Shown here piece by piece: positions 34,525-43,642 of a stretch of DNA of 64,000 nucleotides (positions are counted from its first letter, which is position 1; each line of letters starts with the position of its first letter). Source of the DNA: Galbibacter pacificus (GTDB taxonomy: Bacteria > Bacteroidota > Bacteroidia > Flavobacteriales > Flavobacteriaceae); assembly GCF_029603155.1 (NCBI RefSeq), contig NZ_JAPMUA010000005.1, positions 62,001 through 126,000 of the forward strand, in the 5' to 3' direction. The notes under the pieces are model-generated. The model was not told the DNA's origin. It did not search any database and was given only the letters and a program-made list of their open reading frames with translations. A program made the translations under genes and the position numbers.

Positions 34525-35718
34525 TTATTTTAAAACTTCCTGAACTTTATCGGCAGCTTCTTTAAACTCGATAGCCGAGTGCACTGCAAGTCCGGAATTA
34601 TCGATAAGATCTTTTGCTATTTCGGCATTGGTTCCCTGCAAGCGCACAATAATTGGCACTTTAATAGCATCGCCCATGTTTTTGTAGGCATCTACAATAC
34701 CTTGCGCAACACGGTCGCAACGCACGATACCTCCAAAAATATTAACAAGAATAGCCTTTACGTTGGGATCTTTTAATATGATACGGAAAGCTGTTTCTAC
34801 TCTTTTTGCATCGGCAGTTCCACCTACATCAAGGAAGTTGGCTGGCTCGCCGCCGGCCATTTTAATAAGGTCCATGGTTGCCATTGCCAATCCTGCACCG
34901 TTTACCATACAGCCTACGTTTCCGTCAAGGTTTACAAAGTTAAGTCCGGCAGCCTTTGCCTCTACTTCAATGGGATCTTCCTCGCGTAAATCGCGCATTT
35001 CGGCATAATCCTTATGGCGGTACAATGCATTATCGTCAATGGTTACCTTGGCATCAACGGCCATTATTTTATCGTCTGATGTTTTTAACACCGGGTTAAT
35101 TTCAAATAAAGAAGAATCAGAAGATTCGTATGCTTTATAGAGAGCAGTCACAAATTTTGTCATTTCCTTAAAAGCCGTACCACTCAAACCTAGGTTAAAA
35201 GCAATTCTTCTGGCCTGGAAAGGCAACAATCCTGTTGCGGGGTCTACTTCCTCGTTAAAAATTAGGTGAGGGGTTTTTTCTGCCACTTCTTCAATATCCA
35301 TTCCACCTTCGGTAGAATACATAATCATGTTTTTTCCTTTGCTTCTGTCCAAAAGTACCGACATGTAGAATTCTGAAGTTTCGCTATCACCTGGATAATA
35401 CACGTCTTCGGCCACCAATACTTGGTGTACTTTTTTCCCCTCTTTTAATGTTTGTGGGGTTACCAAGTTCATCCCGATGATATTTCCAGCCAGTTCTTCA
35501 ACTTCTTTAAGGTTTTTAGCAAGCTTGACACCACCGCCCTTTCCTCGTCCACCGGCATGAACCTGGGCTTTTATAACATGCCAACCGGTCCCGGTTTCCT
35601 CGGTTAATTGCTTTGCAGCATTAACAGCTTCCGCAGCATTTTGTGCTACAATACCTCGCTGAATGCGTACTCCAAAACTTGCTAATATTTCTTTTCCTTG
35701 ATATTCGTGTAAATTCAT
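34525..35718 (-). CDS. sucC: Succinyl-CoA synthetase beta subunit (ADP-forming)
   Basis: The 397-residue ATP-grasp subunit of succinate-CoA ligase makes ATP or GTP from succinyl-CoA in the TCA cycle. MNLHEYQGKEILASFGV, IKAQVHAGGRGKGGGVK, LFEINPV, VDAKVTIDDNALYRH, GCMVNGAGLAMATMD and NIFGGIVRCDRVAQG are all present. The alpha subunit gene is not adjacent. A TTG-N21-TACTTTTG promoter and a strong terminator bracket it as a single-gene unit. Confidence 0.98.
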   Translation of the reverse strand: MNLHEYQGKEILASFGVRIQRGIVAQNAAEAVNAAKQLTEETGTGWHVIKAQVHAGGRGKGGGVKLAKNLKEVEELAGNIIGMNLVTPQTLKEGKKVHQVLVAEDVYYPGDSETSEFYMSVLLDRSKGKNMIMYSTEGGMDIEEVAEKTPHLIFNEEVDPATGLLPFQARRIAFNLGLSGTAFKEMTKFVTALYKAYESSDSSLFEINPVLKTSDDKIMAVDAKVTIDDNALYRHKDYAEMRDLREEDPIEVEAKAAGLNFVNLDGNVGCMVNGAGLAMATMDLIKMAGGEPANFLDVGGTADAKRVETAFRIILKDPNVKAILVNIFGGIVRCDRVAQGIVDAYKNMGDAIKVPIIVRLQGTNAEIAKDLIDNSGLAVHSAIEFKEAADKVQEVLK

Positions 35719-35747
35719 AACGATACATTGTATAATTTAAAGCGGAA

Positions 35748-35779
35748 CAAAAGTAACAAATGGAGTTTAATAAACCCAA
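35748..35779 (-). promoter_or_regulatory. Predicted sucC promoter
   Basis: On the minus strand TTG (35777-35779) is 21 bases from TACTTTTG (35748-35755), matching the Bacteroidota -33/-7 consensus. The implied start point gives a leader of roughly 25-30 bases before the ATG. Confidence 0.6.
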
Positions 35780-35920
35780 TCTAGAATTATTTTTTTGGAA
35801 GTCAATGCATACAAAAACACATAAAATTGTTACGCAGACGAACATGGACTTTTTATATAGATGAAAAAACGCCGCAGTAAATTTTTAAGCGCTTTATCTT
35901 TTAAACTTATTGTTAACTTG

Positions 35921-36556
35921 TTAACCGCTAAAATCCAAGGGATCCAGATTTTTAAAATGTCCGTTCATTTGAATCAGCTCTTTGGTCCTGTTTATCTGCT
36001 TCAAAACGGGAAGGACTTTGGTAAAGTGCTTTTCAAGGTAGCGCAACCGGGCGTTTTCACTTTTAATCTGAATTAATTTGTATTCATCTTCAATATTCAT
36101 CCCGATTTTATGGGCAAAAGAAAAGCTGCTAAACGTTTCAATATCAATAGAGGCAACCGTTACATCGATACTATTGTATAATTGATATATCAAATCTATT
36201 ACCTTTTGTTTTTGCTGTTGGGTGCCATCGTTTTTGCGGGGCATAAAGGTTACTTCACCGCCCGCATACAATTTATTGGGAATAGGATTAAAAAATTTTT
36301 CAACTTTAAACACGCGTTTTCCCTTGCAAACAATGTCCATTACACCGTTTTCGTAGGTCCGGACAATCTTTTTGATAATCATTTCTGTACCAAATTCGAT
36401 CTTGCCTTCAAAAAAAACCGGGATACCAAAATTGAGTTTTCCCCGCTTGCAATCTTTTATAAGCTGAAGATAACGGTCTTCAAAAACATGAATAGGGAGC
36501 TCTTCATCCGGAAAAACCACAAGTTGTAAGGGAAATAAAGGAATGATCCTGTTCAT
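35921..36556 (-). CDS. Lon N-terminal (substrate-binding) domain protein
   Basis: A 211-residue stand-alone LON substrate-binding domain: IPLFPLQLVVFPDEELPIHVFEDRYLQLIKDC, then FEGKIEFGTEMIIKKIVRTYENGVMDIVCKGKRVFKV, and a helical C-terminal half. It lacks the AAA and protease domains of Lon, as usual for this small family, and its role is unknown. It is divergent from lysA. Confidence 0.88.
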   Translation of the reverse strand: MNRIIPLFPLQLVVFPDEELPIHVFEDRYLQLIKDCKRGKLNFGIPVFFEGKIEFGTEMIIKKIVRTYENGVMDIVCKGKRVFKVEKFFNPIPNKLYAGGEVTFMPRKNDGTQQQKQKVIDLIYQLYNSIDVTVASIDIETFSSFSFAHKIGMNIEDEYKLIQIKSENARLRYLEKHFTKVLPVLKQINRTKELIQMNGHFKNLDPLDFSG

Positions 36557-36786
36557 GAATATATTTTAAAAACGCTTCTTATAAAAATTCTCCGTGATAT
36601 TATAATTTACCTTAATATCAACTTATTGTTTAAATTTACAAAAAAATTTAGAGCCATTGGTTGATTATACAGGTCTTCTAGATTGTTATAATTATAACAA
36701 TGTGTTTTATATTTAGTTATTTAACGCTAATTATTTTCAATAAAAAAGGCACTTTTATAATTTTGCCTTCTAATTTATAATGTAGT

Positions 36787-38028
36787 ATGAACCATAGCGA
36801 CCTTTTAAATGTAGCCAAAGAGTTTGGCAGTCCCGTATATGTATACGACTCGGAAAAAATCATTTCACAGTATAACAGATTAACTGCTGCTTTTAAAAAC
36901 GTAAAGCAGTTAAAGTTAAATTATGCTGTAAAAGCGCTATCAAATGTTGCGGTGCTTAAACTTATGAATTCTCTTGGAAGTGGTCTGGACACCGTTTCCA
37001 TACAAGAAGTACAACTGGGCCTTATGGCTGGTTTTAAGCCAGAAGATATTATCTTCACCCCAAACGGCGTGTCTCTAGAAGAGATTGAAGAAGTTGCCAA
37101 ATTGGGCGTACAGATCAACATCGACAATTTATCAATTCTGGAGCAATTTGGCACCAGAAATCCCGAAATACCGGTATGCATCAGGATAAACCCGCATGTT
37201 ATGGCCGGGGGAAATTCTAATATTTCGGTAGGGCATATCGATTCTAAATTCGGTATTAGCATACACCAAATTCCGCATATTCTTAGAATTGTTGAAAATA
37301 CTGGGATGCGAGTAAACGGCATCCATATGCATACAGGAAGCGATATCTTGGATATTGAAGTCTTCCTGTATGCTTCAGAAATACTTTTTGAAACTGCCAA
37401 AAATTTCCAAGACCTGGAGTTTATAGATTTTGGCAGCGGGTTTAAAGTGCCATATAAAGAAGGCGACATAGAAACCAATGTGGAAGAGCTTGGCAAAAAA
37501 CTTACCAAACGTTTTAACAGCTTTTGCAAAGAATTTGGAAGAGACCTTACGCTGGCTTTCGAGCCCGGTAAGTTTTTGGTAAGCGAGGCCGGATATTTCC
37601 TTGCCAAAGTAAATGTGGTAAAACAAACTACATCGACTGTTTTTGCCGGTATAGATTCTGGTTTTAATCATTTAATAAGGCCAATGTTATACAATTCTTA
37701 CCACAAAATCTACAACATTTCGAACCCAAAAGGCAAGGAACGCTTTTATTCCATTGTAGGATATATATGCGAAACAGATACTTTTGGCAGCAACAGGCGT
37801 ATTAATGAAATATCCGAAGGCGATATCCTTTGCTTTAAAAATGCAGGAGCCTACTGCTTTTCCATGGCGAGCAACTACAATTCCAGGTTCCGTCCTGCCG
37901 AAGTTTTATGGCACAAAGGAAAAGGGCATTTAATTAGAAAAAGGGAAACGTTTAGCGATTTAACCAACAATCTCGTTGATCTCGATATTCCTTCGCTAAC
38001 AAAAAAAGAGCTCGTCAAGGAAGCTTAA
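36787..38028 (+). CDS. lysA: Diaminopimelate decarboxylase
   Basis: The 413-residue PLP enzyme converts meso-diaminopimelate to L-lysine. LNYAVKALSN supplies the PLP lysine, GIHMHTGSDI the HxGS motif, the EPGK segment (AFEPGKFLVSEAGYF) the phosphate site, and CETDTFG the catalytic-Cys loop; GAYCFSMASNYNSR is the C-terminal signature. A TAATTTTG -7-like box is at 36758-36765. It complements dapD at 8.8 kb. Confidence 0.96.
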   Translation: MNHSDLLNVAKEFGSPVYVYDSEKIISQYNRLTAAFKNVKQLKLNYAVKALSNVAVLKLMNSLGSGLDTVSIQEVQLGLMAGFKPEDIIFTPNGVSLEEIEEVAKLGVQINIDNLSILEQFGTRNPEIPVCIRINPHVMAGGNSNISVGHIDSKFGISIHQIPHILRIVENTGMRVNGIHMHTGSDILDIEVFLYASEILFETAKNFQDLEFIDFGSGFKVPYKEGDIETNVEELGKKLTKRFNSFCKEFGRDLTLAFEPGKFLVSEAGYFLAKVNVVKQTTSTVFAGIDSGFNHLIRPMLYNSYHKIYNISNPKGKERFYSIVGYICETDTFGSNRRINEISEGDILCFKNAGAYCFSMASNYNSRFRPAEVLWHKGKGHLIRKRETFSDLTNNLVDLDIPSLTKKELVKEA

Positions 38029-38043
38029 AAACACTAAAAAAGG

Positions 38044-38070
38044 CCCGAAAAACTTATTTTCGGCTTCTTT
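38044..38070 (+). terminator. Probable terminator after lysA
   Basis: CCGAAAA (38045-38051) and TTTTCGG (38057-38063) form a short stem followed by CTTCTTTATTTTA. It lies 17 bases beyond the lysA stop. Confidence 0.6.
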
Positions 38071-38134
38071 ATTTTATATGGTTGTGCAACAAACAACTAT
38101 ATTTTGCTATATTTACTCAATATATGAGACCGCC

Positions 38135-38168
38135 TCATCCCGATGGCCATCGGGAATTTTCGGGATGA
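38135..38168. repeat. TCCCGAT...ATCGGGA palindromic element
   Basis: TCCCGATGGCCATCGGGA (38138-38155) is a perfect palindrome. A second TCGGGATGA (38160-38168) can pair instead with TCATCCCGA (38135-38143), giving two alternative hairpins. It resembles short dispersed palindromes of flavobacterial genomes. Confidence 0.65.
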
Positions 38169-38183
38169 ACAGCTCCGGAACCA

Positions 38184-38212
38184 TTGACTTTTGGTTTACG
38201 GAATTATATTTG
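38184..38212 (+). promoter_or_regulatory. Predicted promoter of the thioredoxin-like gene
   Basis: TTG (38184-38186) is separated by 18 bases from TATATTTG (38205-38212), fitting the Bacteroidota promoter. The ATG at 38263 would follow a leader of about 45 bases. Confidence 0.6.
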
Positions 38213-38262
38213 CAATATAAAACCAAAGCCCCATCATTGCTACTGAACTAAAAATTTTAAAA

Positions 38263-38781
38263 ATGAAAAAAAATGTATTTTTTGTCATTGTTATGTTTCT
38301 TTTGGCCTTTGCCATGCAGGCCCAAGAAATTGAATGGATGTCCTGGACAGAAGCTGTAAATAAGGCTGCCACCGACAAAACCCCAAAAAAAATATTTGTA
38401 GATATTTATACCGACTGGTGCGGATGGTGTAAAAAAATGGACAAGGACACCTTTAATCATCCCGATGTTGCAGCCTATATGACCCAAAATTTCTATATGG
38501 TAAAAATGGATGCCGAAGAAAAAGAAGATATTGTATATAAAGACAAGACCTTTAAATATATCCCGCAGGGAAATAGGGGCTACCATGAGCTTGCCGTAGC
38601 ATTGCTCCAAGGAAAAATGAGTTTCCCCACGGTTATTTTCTTAACACCCGACCAACAAATATTGTCACCTGTTCCCGGCTACCAAAAAGCCGATGGGTTC
38701 TTAAAGATTGCCCGTTATTTTGGAGACGATATCTACAAGGACACCAGCTGGCAAGAATACAGTCCAGAAAAAAGCAAATAA
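38263..38781 (+). CDS. Secreted thioredoxin-like protein
   Basis: A 172-residue periplasmic thioredoxin-fold protein. The signal peptide (MKKNVFFVIVMFLLAFAMQAQ) is followed by IFVDIYTDWCGWCKKMDKDTF, with the CxxC active site WCGWC near residue 48, and a cis-proline region MSFPTVIFLTPD. It likely reduces or isomerises disulfides in the periplasm. It starts an apparent run of short genes with small gaps (38.3-41.0 kb). Confidence 0.9.
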   Translation: MKKNVFFVIVMFLLAFAMQAQEIEWMSWTEAVNKAATDKTPKKIFVDIYTDWCGWCKKMDKDTFNHPDVAAYMTQNFYMVKMDAEEKEDIVYKDKTFKYIPQGNRGYHELAVALLQGKMSFPTVIFLTPDQQILSPVPGYQKADGFLKIARYFGDDIYKDTSWQEYSPEKSK

Positions 38782-38795
38782 ACAAAGTCTTGAGA

Positions 38796-39938
38796 ATGAA
38801 ATACAAGAACAATTCGCTTACAGCTATTAGTATATTTCTCCTTTTTCTGCTTGTGGCATGTGCTTCAGAAAAAGACCCGACAAACCTTTTAGACCATGTA
38901 CTTGCATCAAAAAACAGCTTTATAAAAAATGTAATCGACAGTACGGACTATTATGAAGTTCAAATTCTGTTAAGCACCATACAAAGGACAAGCGATAAGG
39001 TTACTTTTACCGATTATGCATACCATGTAGACGATAACAATTACTTCTACCCCGCCAGCAGTGTAAAATTCCCGATATCGCTATTGGCTTTGGAAAAACT
39101 CGAAAGAGACAACCGTTTTGACCGTAATACCAAGTTTTATGTAGAAGGCGACAGCCTAGAGACGACTTTTGAAGATGAAATCAATAAAATATATGCCGTA
39201 AGCGACAATGAAGCCTTTAATCGTCTTTTTGAATATCTTGGCAAAGATTACATTAACACCACATTAAAAAGCAAAGGACTTTCGCCTGCAAGAATAAGCC
39301 ATAGGCTCTCTACAGACAACGCTTATGAGCTTACGACCAAACCCTTGATTTTTTACGAAAACGACACCGTTCTTACCGAAGTAAAGGGCACTACCAATTT
39401 GCCCATTGAAGAATTACAATTGCAACGCCTGCACAAAGGCGCAGGCTATGTGGTAGGAGACAGTATTATACCAGAACCCATGGATTTTTCACTTAAAAAC
39501 TACCTGCCTGTTTCTACCTTGCACAATACAATGAAACGTATTATTTTTCCCGATAACTTTAAGGAAGAAGAACGTTTTCAATTAAACGAATCGGACTATA
39601 ATTTTGTATTAAAATCCATGTCCAGCCTCCCAAGGGAACATGGTTACGACCCTGTTGAATATTACGACAGTTACGGCAAGTTTTATATCATTGGAGACAC
39701 CAAGGAAAATATCCCGGAAAACATAAAAATATACAACAAAGTTGGCTATGCCTATGGTTACCTAACCGATTGTGCATATATACAAGACACCAAAAACAAC
39801 GTAGAATTTATAATCACGGCAACCATTAATGTAAACAAAAACAAAATATACAACGACGGGAATTATGAATACGATACCGTTGGAATACCCTTTTTGGCCG
39901 AATTAGGCCGGGAAGTATATCAAAATTTAAAAGAATAA
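38796..39938 (+). CDS. Serine hydrolase lipoprotein (class A beta-lactamase-like fold)
   Basis: The 380-residue protein has a lipobox (LLFLLVAC, Cys22). YPASSVKFPISLLALEKLE gives the SxxK nucleophile motif, AVSDNEAFN the SDN motif, and YNKVGYAYGY a KxG triad. That is the layout of penicilloyl serine transferases. Whether it opens beta-lactams is unclear. The start is the ATG at 38796; a TTG two codons earlier is possible. It follows the thioredoxin-like gene by 14 bases. Confidence 0.85.
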   Translation: MKYKNNSLTAISIFLLFLLVACASEKDPTNLLDHVLASKNSFIKNVIDSTDYYEVQILLSTIQRTSDKVTFTDYAYHVDDNNYFYPASSVKFPISLLALEKLERDNRFDRNTKFYVEGDSLETTFEDEINKIYAVSDNEAFNRLFEYLGKDYINTTLKSKGLSPARISHRLSTDNAYELTTKPLIFYENDTVLTEVKGTTNLPIEELQLQRLHKGAGYVVGDSIIPEPMDFSLKNYLPVSTLHNTMKRIIFPDNFKEEERFQLNESDYNFVLKSMSSLPREHGYDPVEYYDSYGKFYIIGDTKENIPENIKIYNKVGYAYGYLTDCAYIQDTKNNVEFIITATINVNKNKIYNDGNYEYDTVGIPFLAELGREVYQNLKE

Positions 39939-39958
39939 CTGCCAAAACATATTTTAAA

Positions 39959-40414
39959 ATGAAAAAAACAACCACCCCCCTGCTCCTACTCATTACAATA
40001 TTATTTTTTATGACCACAAGAACAAACGCCCAAAGCTTTGGTTTGGCTTTTGACCACCATGCAATTTTGGTAAGAGACCTTACGGAAAGCTCCAATTTCT
40101 ATTTAAATATAATGGGGCTCGAAGAAATTGAAAACAAAACACAAAAACCACACATACGCTGGTTTTCCATGGGAGGCAACACCTCGCTCCATGTAATAGA
40201 AGACAAAAGCCATACCGTTCCCGACGTTAAAGGTGTGCATTTTGCCATACACACAAAGAACCTGGACAAATTTATAGAACACCTTAGGGCAAACAATATT
40301 TATTTTGAAAACTGGCCGGGCGAACCCAATAAAACAAACAGCAGAGCCGACGGCGTAAGACAAATATATTTAAAGGACCCCAATGGATATTGGATTGAAG
40401 TAAACGAAAATTAG
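39959..40414 (+). CDS. Secreted VOC-family protein
   Basis: A 151-residue vicinal-oxygen-chelate protein preceded by a signal peptide (LLLLITILFFMTTRTNAQ-like, ending near residue 24). The core starts FDHHAILVRDLTESSNFYLNIMGLEEI and ends IYLKDPNGYWIEVNEN, as in glyoxalase I-like proteins. Metal ligand candidates are His at about 28 and 77 and a C-terminal Glu. Secreted VOC proteins are unusual. The substrate is unknown. It lies 20 bases after the serine hydrolase. Confidence 0.85.
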   Translation: MKKTTTPLLLLITILFFMTTRTNAQSFGLAFDHHAILVRDLTESSNFYLNIMGLEEIENKTQKPHIRWFSMGGNTSLHVIEDKSHTVPDVKGVHFAIHTKNLDKFIEHLRANNIYFENWPGEPNKTNSRADGVRQIYLKDPNGYWIEVNEN

Positions 40415-40440
40415 CTTTTATTGGGATGCCGCTTGAAAAT

Positions 40441-41022
40441 ATGGAAAAACACGTAGAAATAATTAAAGAAACCGTTTTATCCGATAATTGGTATACACTA
40501 AAGAAAATAGAGTTTAATTTTCTCAACAACGACGGCCAATGGGAAAACATAAACAGGGAAGTTTACGACCGTGGAAACGGGGCAGGCATATTACTGTACA
40601 ACCGAAATAAAAAAACAATTATTTTAACACGGCAATTTAGAATGCCAACATACCTAAATGGCAACCCTAGCGGAATGATGATAGAGGTCCCTGCCGGAAT
40701 TATTGAAAATGAAGATGCCATAACTTCCATTATCAGGGAAACCGACGAAGAAACCGGATATAAAATAAAAAATGCCATAAAGGTTCTGGAAACCTACATG
40801 TCTCCTGGGGCCGTTACAGAAATGCTTTCGCTGTTTATTGCCGAATATGATGAAAGAATGAAAGCCCATGAAGGCGGCGGACTTGAAAGCGAGCATGAGA
40901 ACATTGAGGTTTTTGAGGTTTCTTTTAAAAATGCCCTGGAAATGATTTCTACCGGAAAGATAAAAGACGCCAAAACAGTTATGCTCATACAATATGCACT
41001 AGTTCATAAACTCATGAAATAA
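40441..41022 (+). CDS. nudK: GDP-mannose pyrophosphatase NudK
   Basis: The 193-residue Nudix hydrolase aligns by eye with E. coli NudK: EIIKETVLSDNWYTLKKIEF, REVYDRGNGAGILLYN, LTRQFRMPTYLNGN, the Nudix box GIIENEDAITSIIRETDEETGY, and ETYMSPGAVTEMLSLFIAEYD. NudK cleaves GDP-mannose and related sugar nucleotides. The start at 40441 (MEKHVEIIKE) matches the family; an ATG five codons earlier is possible. Confidence 0.92.
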   Translation: MEKHVEIIKETVLSDNWYTLKKIEFNFLNNDGQWENINREVYDRGNGAGILLYNRNKKTIILTRQFRMPTYLNGNPSGMMIEVPAGIIENEDAITSIIRETDEETGYKIKNAIKVLETYMSPGAVTEMLSLFIAEYDERMKAHEGGGLESEHENIEVFEVSFKNALEMISTGKIKDAKTVMLIQYALVHKLMK

Positions 41023-41040
41023 AAATTCCCGCATTAAATA

Positions 41041-41140
41041 GTAAACCACCTCGGTGCGAGCACACGGGGCATTAAGTGAAAAAATATATAACATTTCGAC
41101 TCAAGCTTAGGAGCATCTTAAATCTCACTTAGCGAGTAAA
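41041..41140. repeat. Degenerate dispersed element with CACTTA/TAAGTG ends
   Basis: It contains a hairpin (CCTCG-GTGC-GA-GCAC-A-CGGGG, 41049-41069), then ATTAAGTG, and ends in CTTAAATCTCACTTAGCGAG. The end matches 19008-19036 (CTTAAACACCACTTAATGAG) closely, and both carry GTAAAC.ACC. No protein is encoded. Confidence 0.55.
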
Positions 41141-41175
41141 AGTCACTGTAATTAATCATTTAAAAACTTTATGTC

Positions 41176-41616
41176 ATGGCAGTAATTAATCCGTATTTAA
41201 CATTTAAAGGGAAATGTGAAGAAGCCTTCAACCATTACAAAAAAATATTTGGGGGCAAATTTAGTTACTTGGGAAGATTTGAAGAAATGCCTGCTGAAGA
41301 AGGCTTTGAACTAACCGACAGCCAAAAGCAGAAAATTATGCATATCTGTTTGCCCCTTGACAACGGGACATTGCTGATGGGGAGCGATAGCGGCGATTGG
41401 GCACCTAAATTAACCACAGGAAACAATATTGCCATTTCCATTAGGGCGAAAAGCAAGGAAGAAGCCGATAAATTGTTCAACGGTCTTGCCAAAGGAGGCC
41501 AAATTACCATGCCCATAGAAAACGTGTTCTGGGGAGATTATTTTGGAATGTGCGTAGATAAATTCGATATCAATTGGATGGTAAGTTTTAATCCAGAACA
41601 CATTGTTGAACAATAA
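41176..41616 (+). CDS. PhnB-like VOC-family protein
   Basis: A 146-residue cytoplasmic protein of the PhnB/DUF1338-like VOC group. It begins INPYLTFKGKCEEAFNHYKKIFGGKFSYLGRFEEMP, has IMHICLPLDNGTLLMGSDS in the middle, and ends ENVFWGDYFGMCVDKFDINWMVSFN. These are single-domain VOC proteins of unknown substrate, sometimes annotated as 3-demethylubiquinone methyltransferase-like. Start ATG. Confidence 0.9.
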   Translation: MAVINPYLTFKGKCEEAFNHYKKIFGGKFSYLGRFEEMPAEEGFELTDSQKQKIMHICLPLDNGTLLMGSDSGDWAPKLTTGNNIAISIRAKSKEEADKLFNGLAKGGQITMPIENVFWGDYFGMCVDKFDINWMVSFNPEHIVEQ

Positions 41617-41623
41617 AAACAAA

Positions 41624-41652
41624 ACACCATCATGAAATTTTCATGATGGTGT
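41624..41652. terminator. Hairpin between convergent genes
   Basis: ACACCATCATGAAA and TTTCATGATGGTGT form a 14-bp inverted repeat with almost no loop. It lies eight bases after the VOC gene stop and 92 bases beyond the DUF3472 gene end. The A-rich left flank would give T residues on the minus strand. Confidence 0.65.
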
Positions 41653-41743
41653 ACACAAACTAACTAAAAAACAAAATTTAAAGGATTTATTTTAATAGCC
41701 TGAGCTAGATTGTTCTTGCTTTGTTATAACAATCCAATTAAGG

Positions 41744-43522
41744 TTAATAAGCACCCAATTCTGCAATGGCAGCAAATTGTTGCCCATCAATGGCAGCTAT
41801 TGCGATTATTTTAAAATATCTAAATGTTTCTGTTTGACTTAAACCTATATTTTGAGGAGATGAAGTATTGGCCAGGTTAAATGTCCCCAAGCTTTTCCAG
41901 TCAACATTATCATTGCTTACCTGAATTTCAATATCCTGTACTTTTCTTGATCCGTTACGTTGCACAAACAGGAATCCGTTTACTGCTTGCTCCTCTTTAG
42001 TATCGATAGTTAAACTATGTGGATAGGTATAGTCCTGGCTGCACCCGCTCCAACAAGAATGCCAATATGTTGCGTAGTCATTGTCCAGCACAAGAGAAGC
42101 TAGGCCATTGGTGCCTTCTCCATTTTCTGCCTGCGAAGTAAAGTTGATTACTTCCCAATTTGTTTTATCCAAATAATCGGGGGCCTCTGGAATGGAAGGC
42201 TCTTCAAGTGTAGAAAAATCTATCGATGGCGCCGTTCCATTGGCATTACGGGTATGAAAACTATCAATGGTAGTATTTTCACTAAAAAAGCCACAATTTT
42301 TCATAAAAAAGGAATTTCCTTCAGCACCACCGGCATAATCCAATCTTGCTCCTTTTCTGGCCGTTGCATCAGCAGTAAATTTTGCTTCGGTAAGTTCGGT
42401 CCAATTTCCATTGGTGTCGTAAATCCATTGATTTCCATACTGCCCCATTCGCTCCATAAAACCAGTACTGGTAACAAAATTTTCTAAAAAAGAATGCGGT
42501 CTTTTTAAATATGTACTTGTGTATGGCCTTCTAAAACTCGCTATTAGATTCCACTGATTGATTTTTGGATCGAAAAAATAAGCGGTATAGTCTGTAGAAT
42601 TATTTACGGATGGTTCTCCTTTTAATAAAAATTTATAGGTGTTACCGGCTTTCCAATTAAAAATTTTATAGCTCTGTCCGCCAGAACCTTCATTTCCAAA
42701 TTCGCCTGTATGCACGCCTTCTCCTTTCCCTAAAAGAATAATTTTATAATCCTCGGGAATTTCATCGGGGTTCTGTGTATCGTATGGGCTCCAAACAGAG
42801 AACAAAACCCTTCTTTCTGATTCGGAATTTACTTGCATCCCAAAATATCCTTCAGCAAAACCGTTGGCCATAAAATAAGACCCCACAACATCTTCTCCTT
42901 CAGGGACCGTAACTTCATTGTAAAACCATAGAATATCTTTATCCTCAGGAGTGGTATAGGTTAAATGCACAGAAGGTCCCCGCCTACCCCAATAAAAATC
43001 ATCTTCTACATAAGTTACGCCACTAGCTGTAGCATCTCCGCCAATTTGTATGTCATTAATATCTCCAACATAAGTCCCCGCTTTGCTTTTACCTTGAATT
43101 TCGATAAAATGATAACCCGGCGTTGTAATATTGAATATCCCTACGTTTACTACAGAATAATCTGTACTATCCAACACCACCTCTTTTGTAGTATCGCCTA
43201 CAGTCACCTTAATTGTGGAAGTATCTTCTGGAGCTTTGGCATTCAATCCCACATGAAGTTCGCCCGTGGCATTTACTTTAAAATAAGTCCTGATTTTTGT
43301 ATCAAGACTTGTCCAATTATGAATTCCTTGATCTGAAATTAAGGTTTCATTTTTAGTTATATCGTCTACCGCCCAACTATTTCCCCCGGGTGGAATGGTA
43401 ATGGCAAGCGTTAAATCTTCATCATCGATAATGTCTATAATTTTATCATCATCGTGACATGCCCACAAGGTTGTTAAGCTAATAAAAAGGTAAAAAAAGC
43501 TTTGCATTTTGTTGGTTTTCAT
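41744..43522 (-). CDS. Surface lipoprotein with DUF5077, DUF3472 and discoidin domains
   Basis: The 592-residue protein is a lipoprotein (lipobox TTLWAC, Cys22) followed by acidic residues DDDK, a bacteroidetal surface-export signal. Domains in order: a DUF5077-like beta-domain (about 45-165, with TYFKVNATGELHVGLNAK), DUF3472 (about 170-400, with VHLTYTTPEDKDILWFYNEVTVPEG) and a C-terminal F5/8 type C carbohydrate-binding domain (about 460-590). The ATG at 43522 gives the signal peptide; a longer frame begins 28 codons upstream. It follows susD by 120 bases and should be the third surface glycan protein of the locus. Confidence 0.85.
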   Translation of the reverse strand: MKTNKMQSFFYLFISLTTLWACHDDDKIIDIIDDEDLTLAITIPPGGNSWAVDDITKNETLISDQGIHNWTSLDTKIRTYFKVNATGELHVGLNAKAPEDTSTIKVTVGDTTKEVVLDSTDYSVVNVGIFNITTPGYHFIEIQGKSKAGTYVGDINDIQIGGDATASGVTYVEDDFYWGRRGPSVHLTYTTPEDKDILWFYNEVTVPEGEDVVGSYFMANGFAEGYFGMQVNSESERRVLFSVWSPYDTQNPDEIPEDYKIILLGKGEGVHTGEFGNEGSGGQSYKIFNWKAGNTYKFLLKGEPSVNNSTDYTAYFFDPKINQWNLIASFRRPYTSTYLKRPHSFLENFVTSTGFMERMGQYGNQWIYDTNGNWTELTEAKFTADATARKGARLDYAGGAEGNSFFMKNCGFFSENTTIDSFHTRNANGTAPSIDFSTLEEPSIPEAPDYLDKTNWEVINFTSQAENGEGTNGLASLVLDNDYATYWHSCWSGCSQDYTYPHSLTIDTKEEQAVNGFLFVQRNGSRKVQDIEIQVSNDNVDWKSLGTFNLANTSSPQNIGLSQTETFRYFKIIAIAAIDGQQFAAIAELGAY

Positions 43523-43642
43523 AATGTTGGTTTTTAAAACGAAGGTGCCTAAAAAGTGCCAAAATAATACTGCCGTACCGAGCGTGTTGAAATATAATTT
43601 GCTCAAAACCCTTTTTAGCCACCCTCATTATATTAAATTTGG

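Noticed and set aside
36921..37607. 228-codon frame antisense to lysA
   Set aside because: It is fully covered by a canonical diaminopimelate decarboxylase and is Ser/Ile-rich as expected of a shadow frame.
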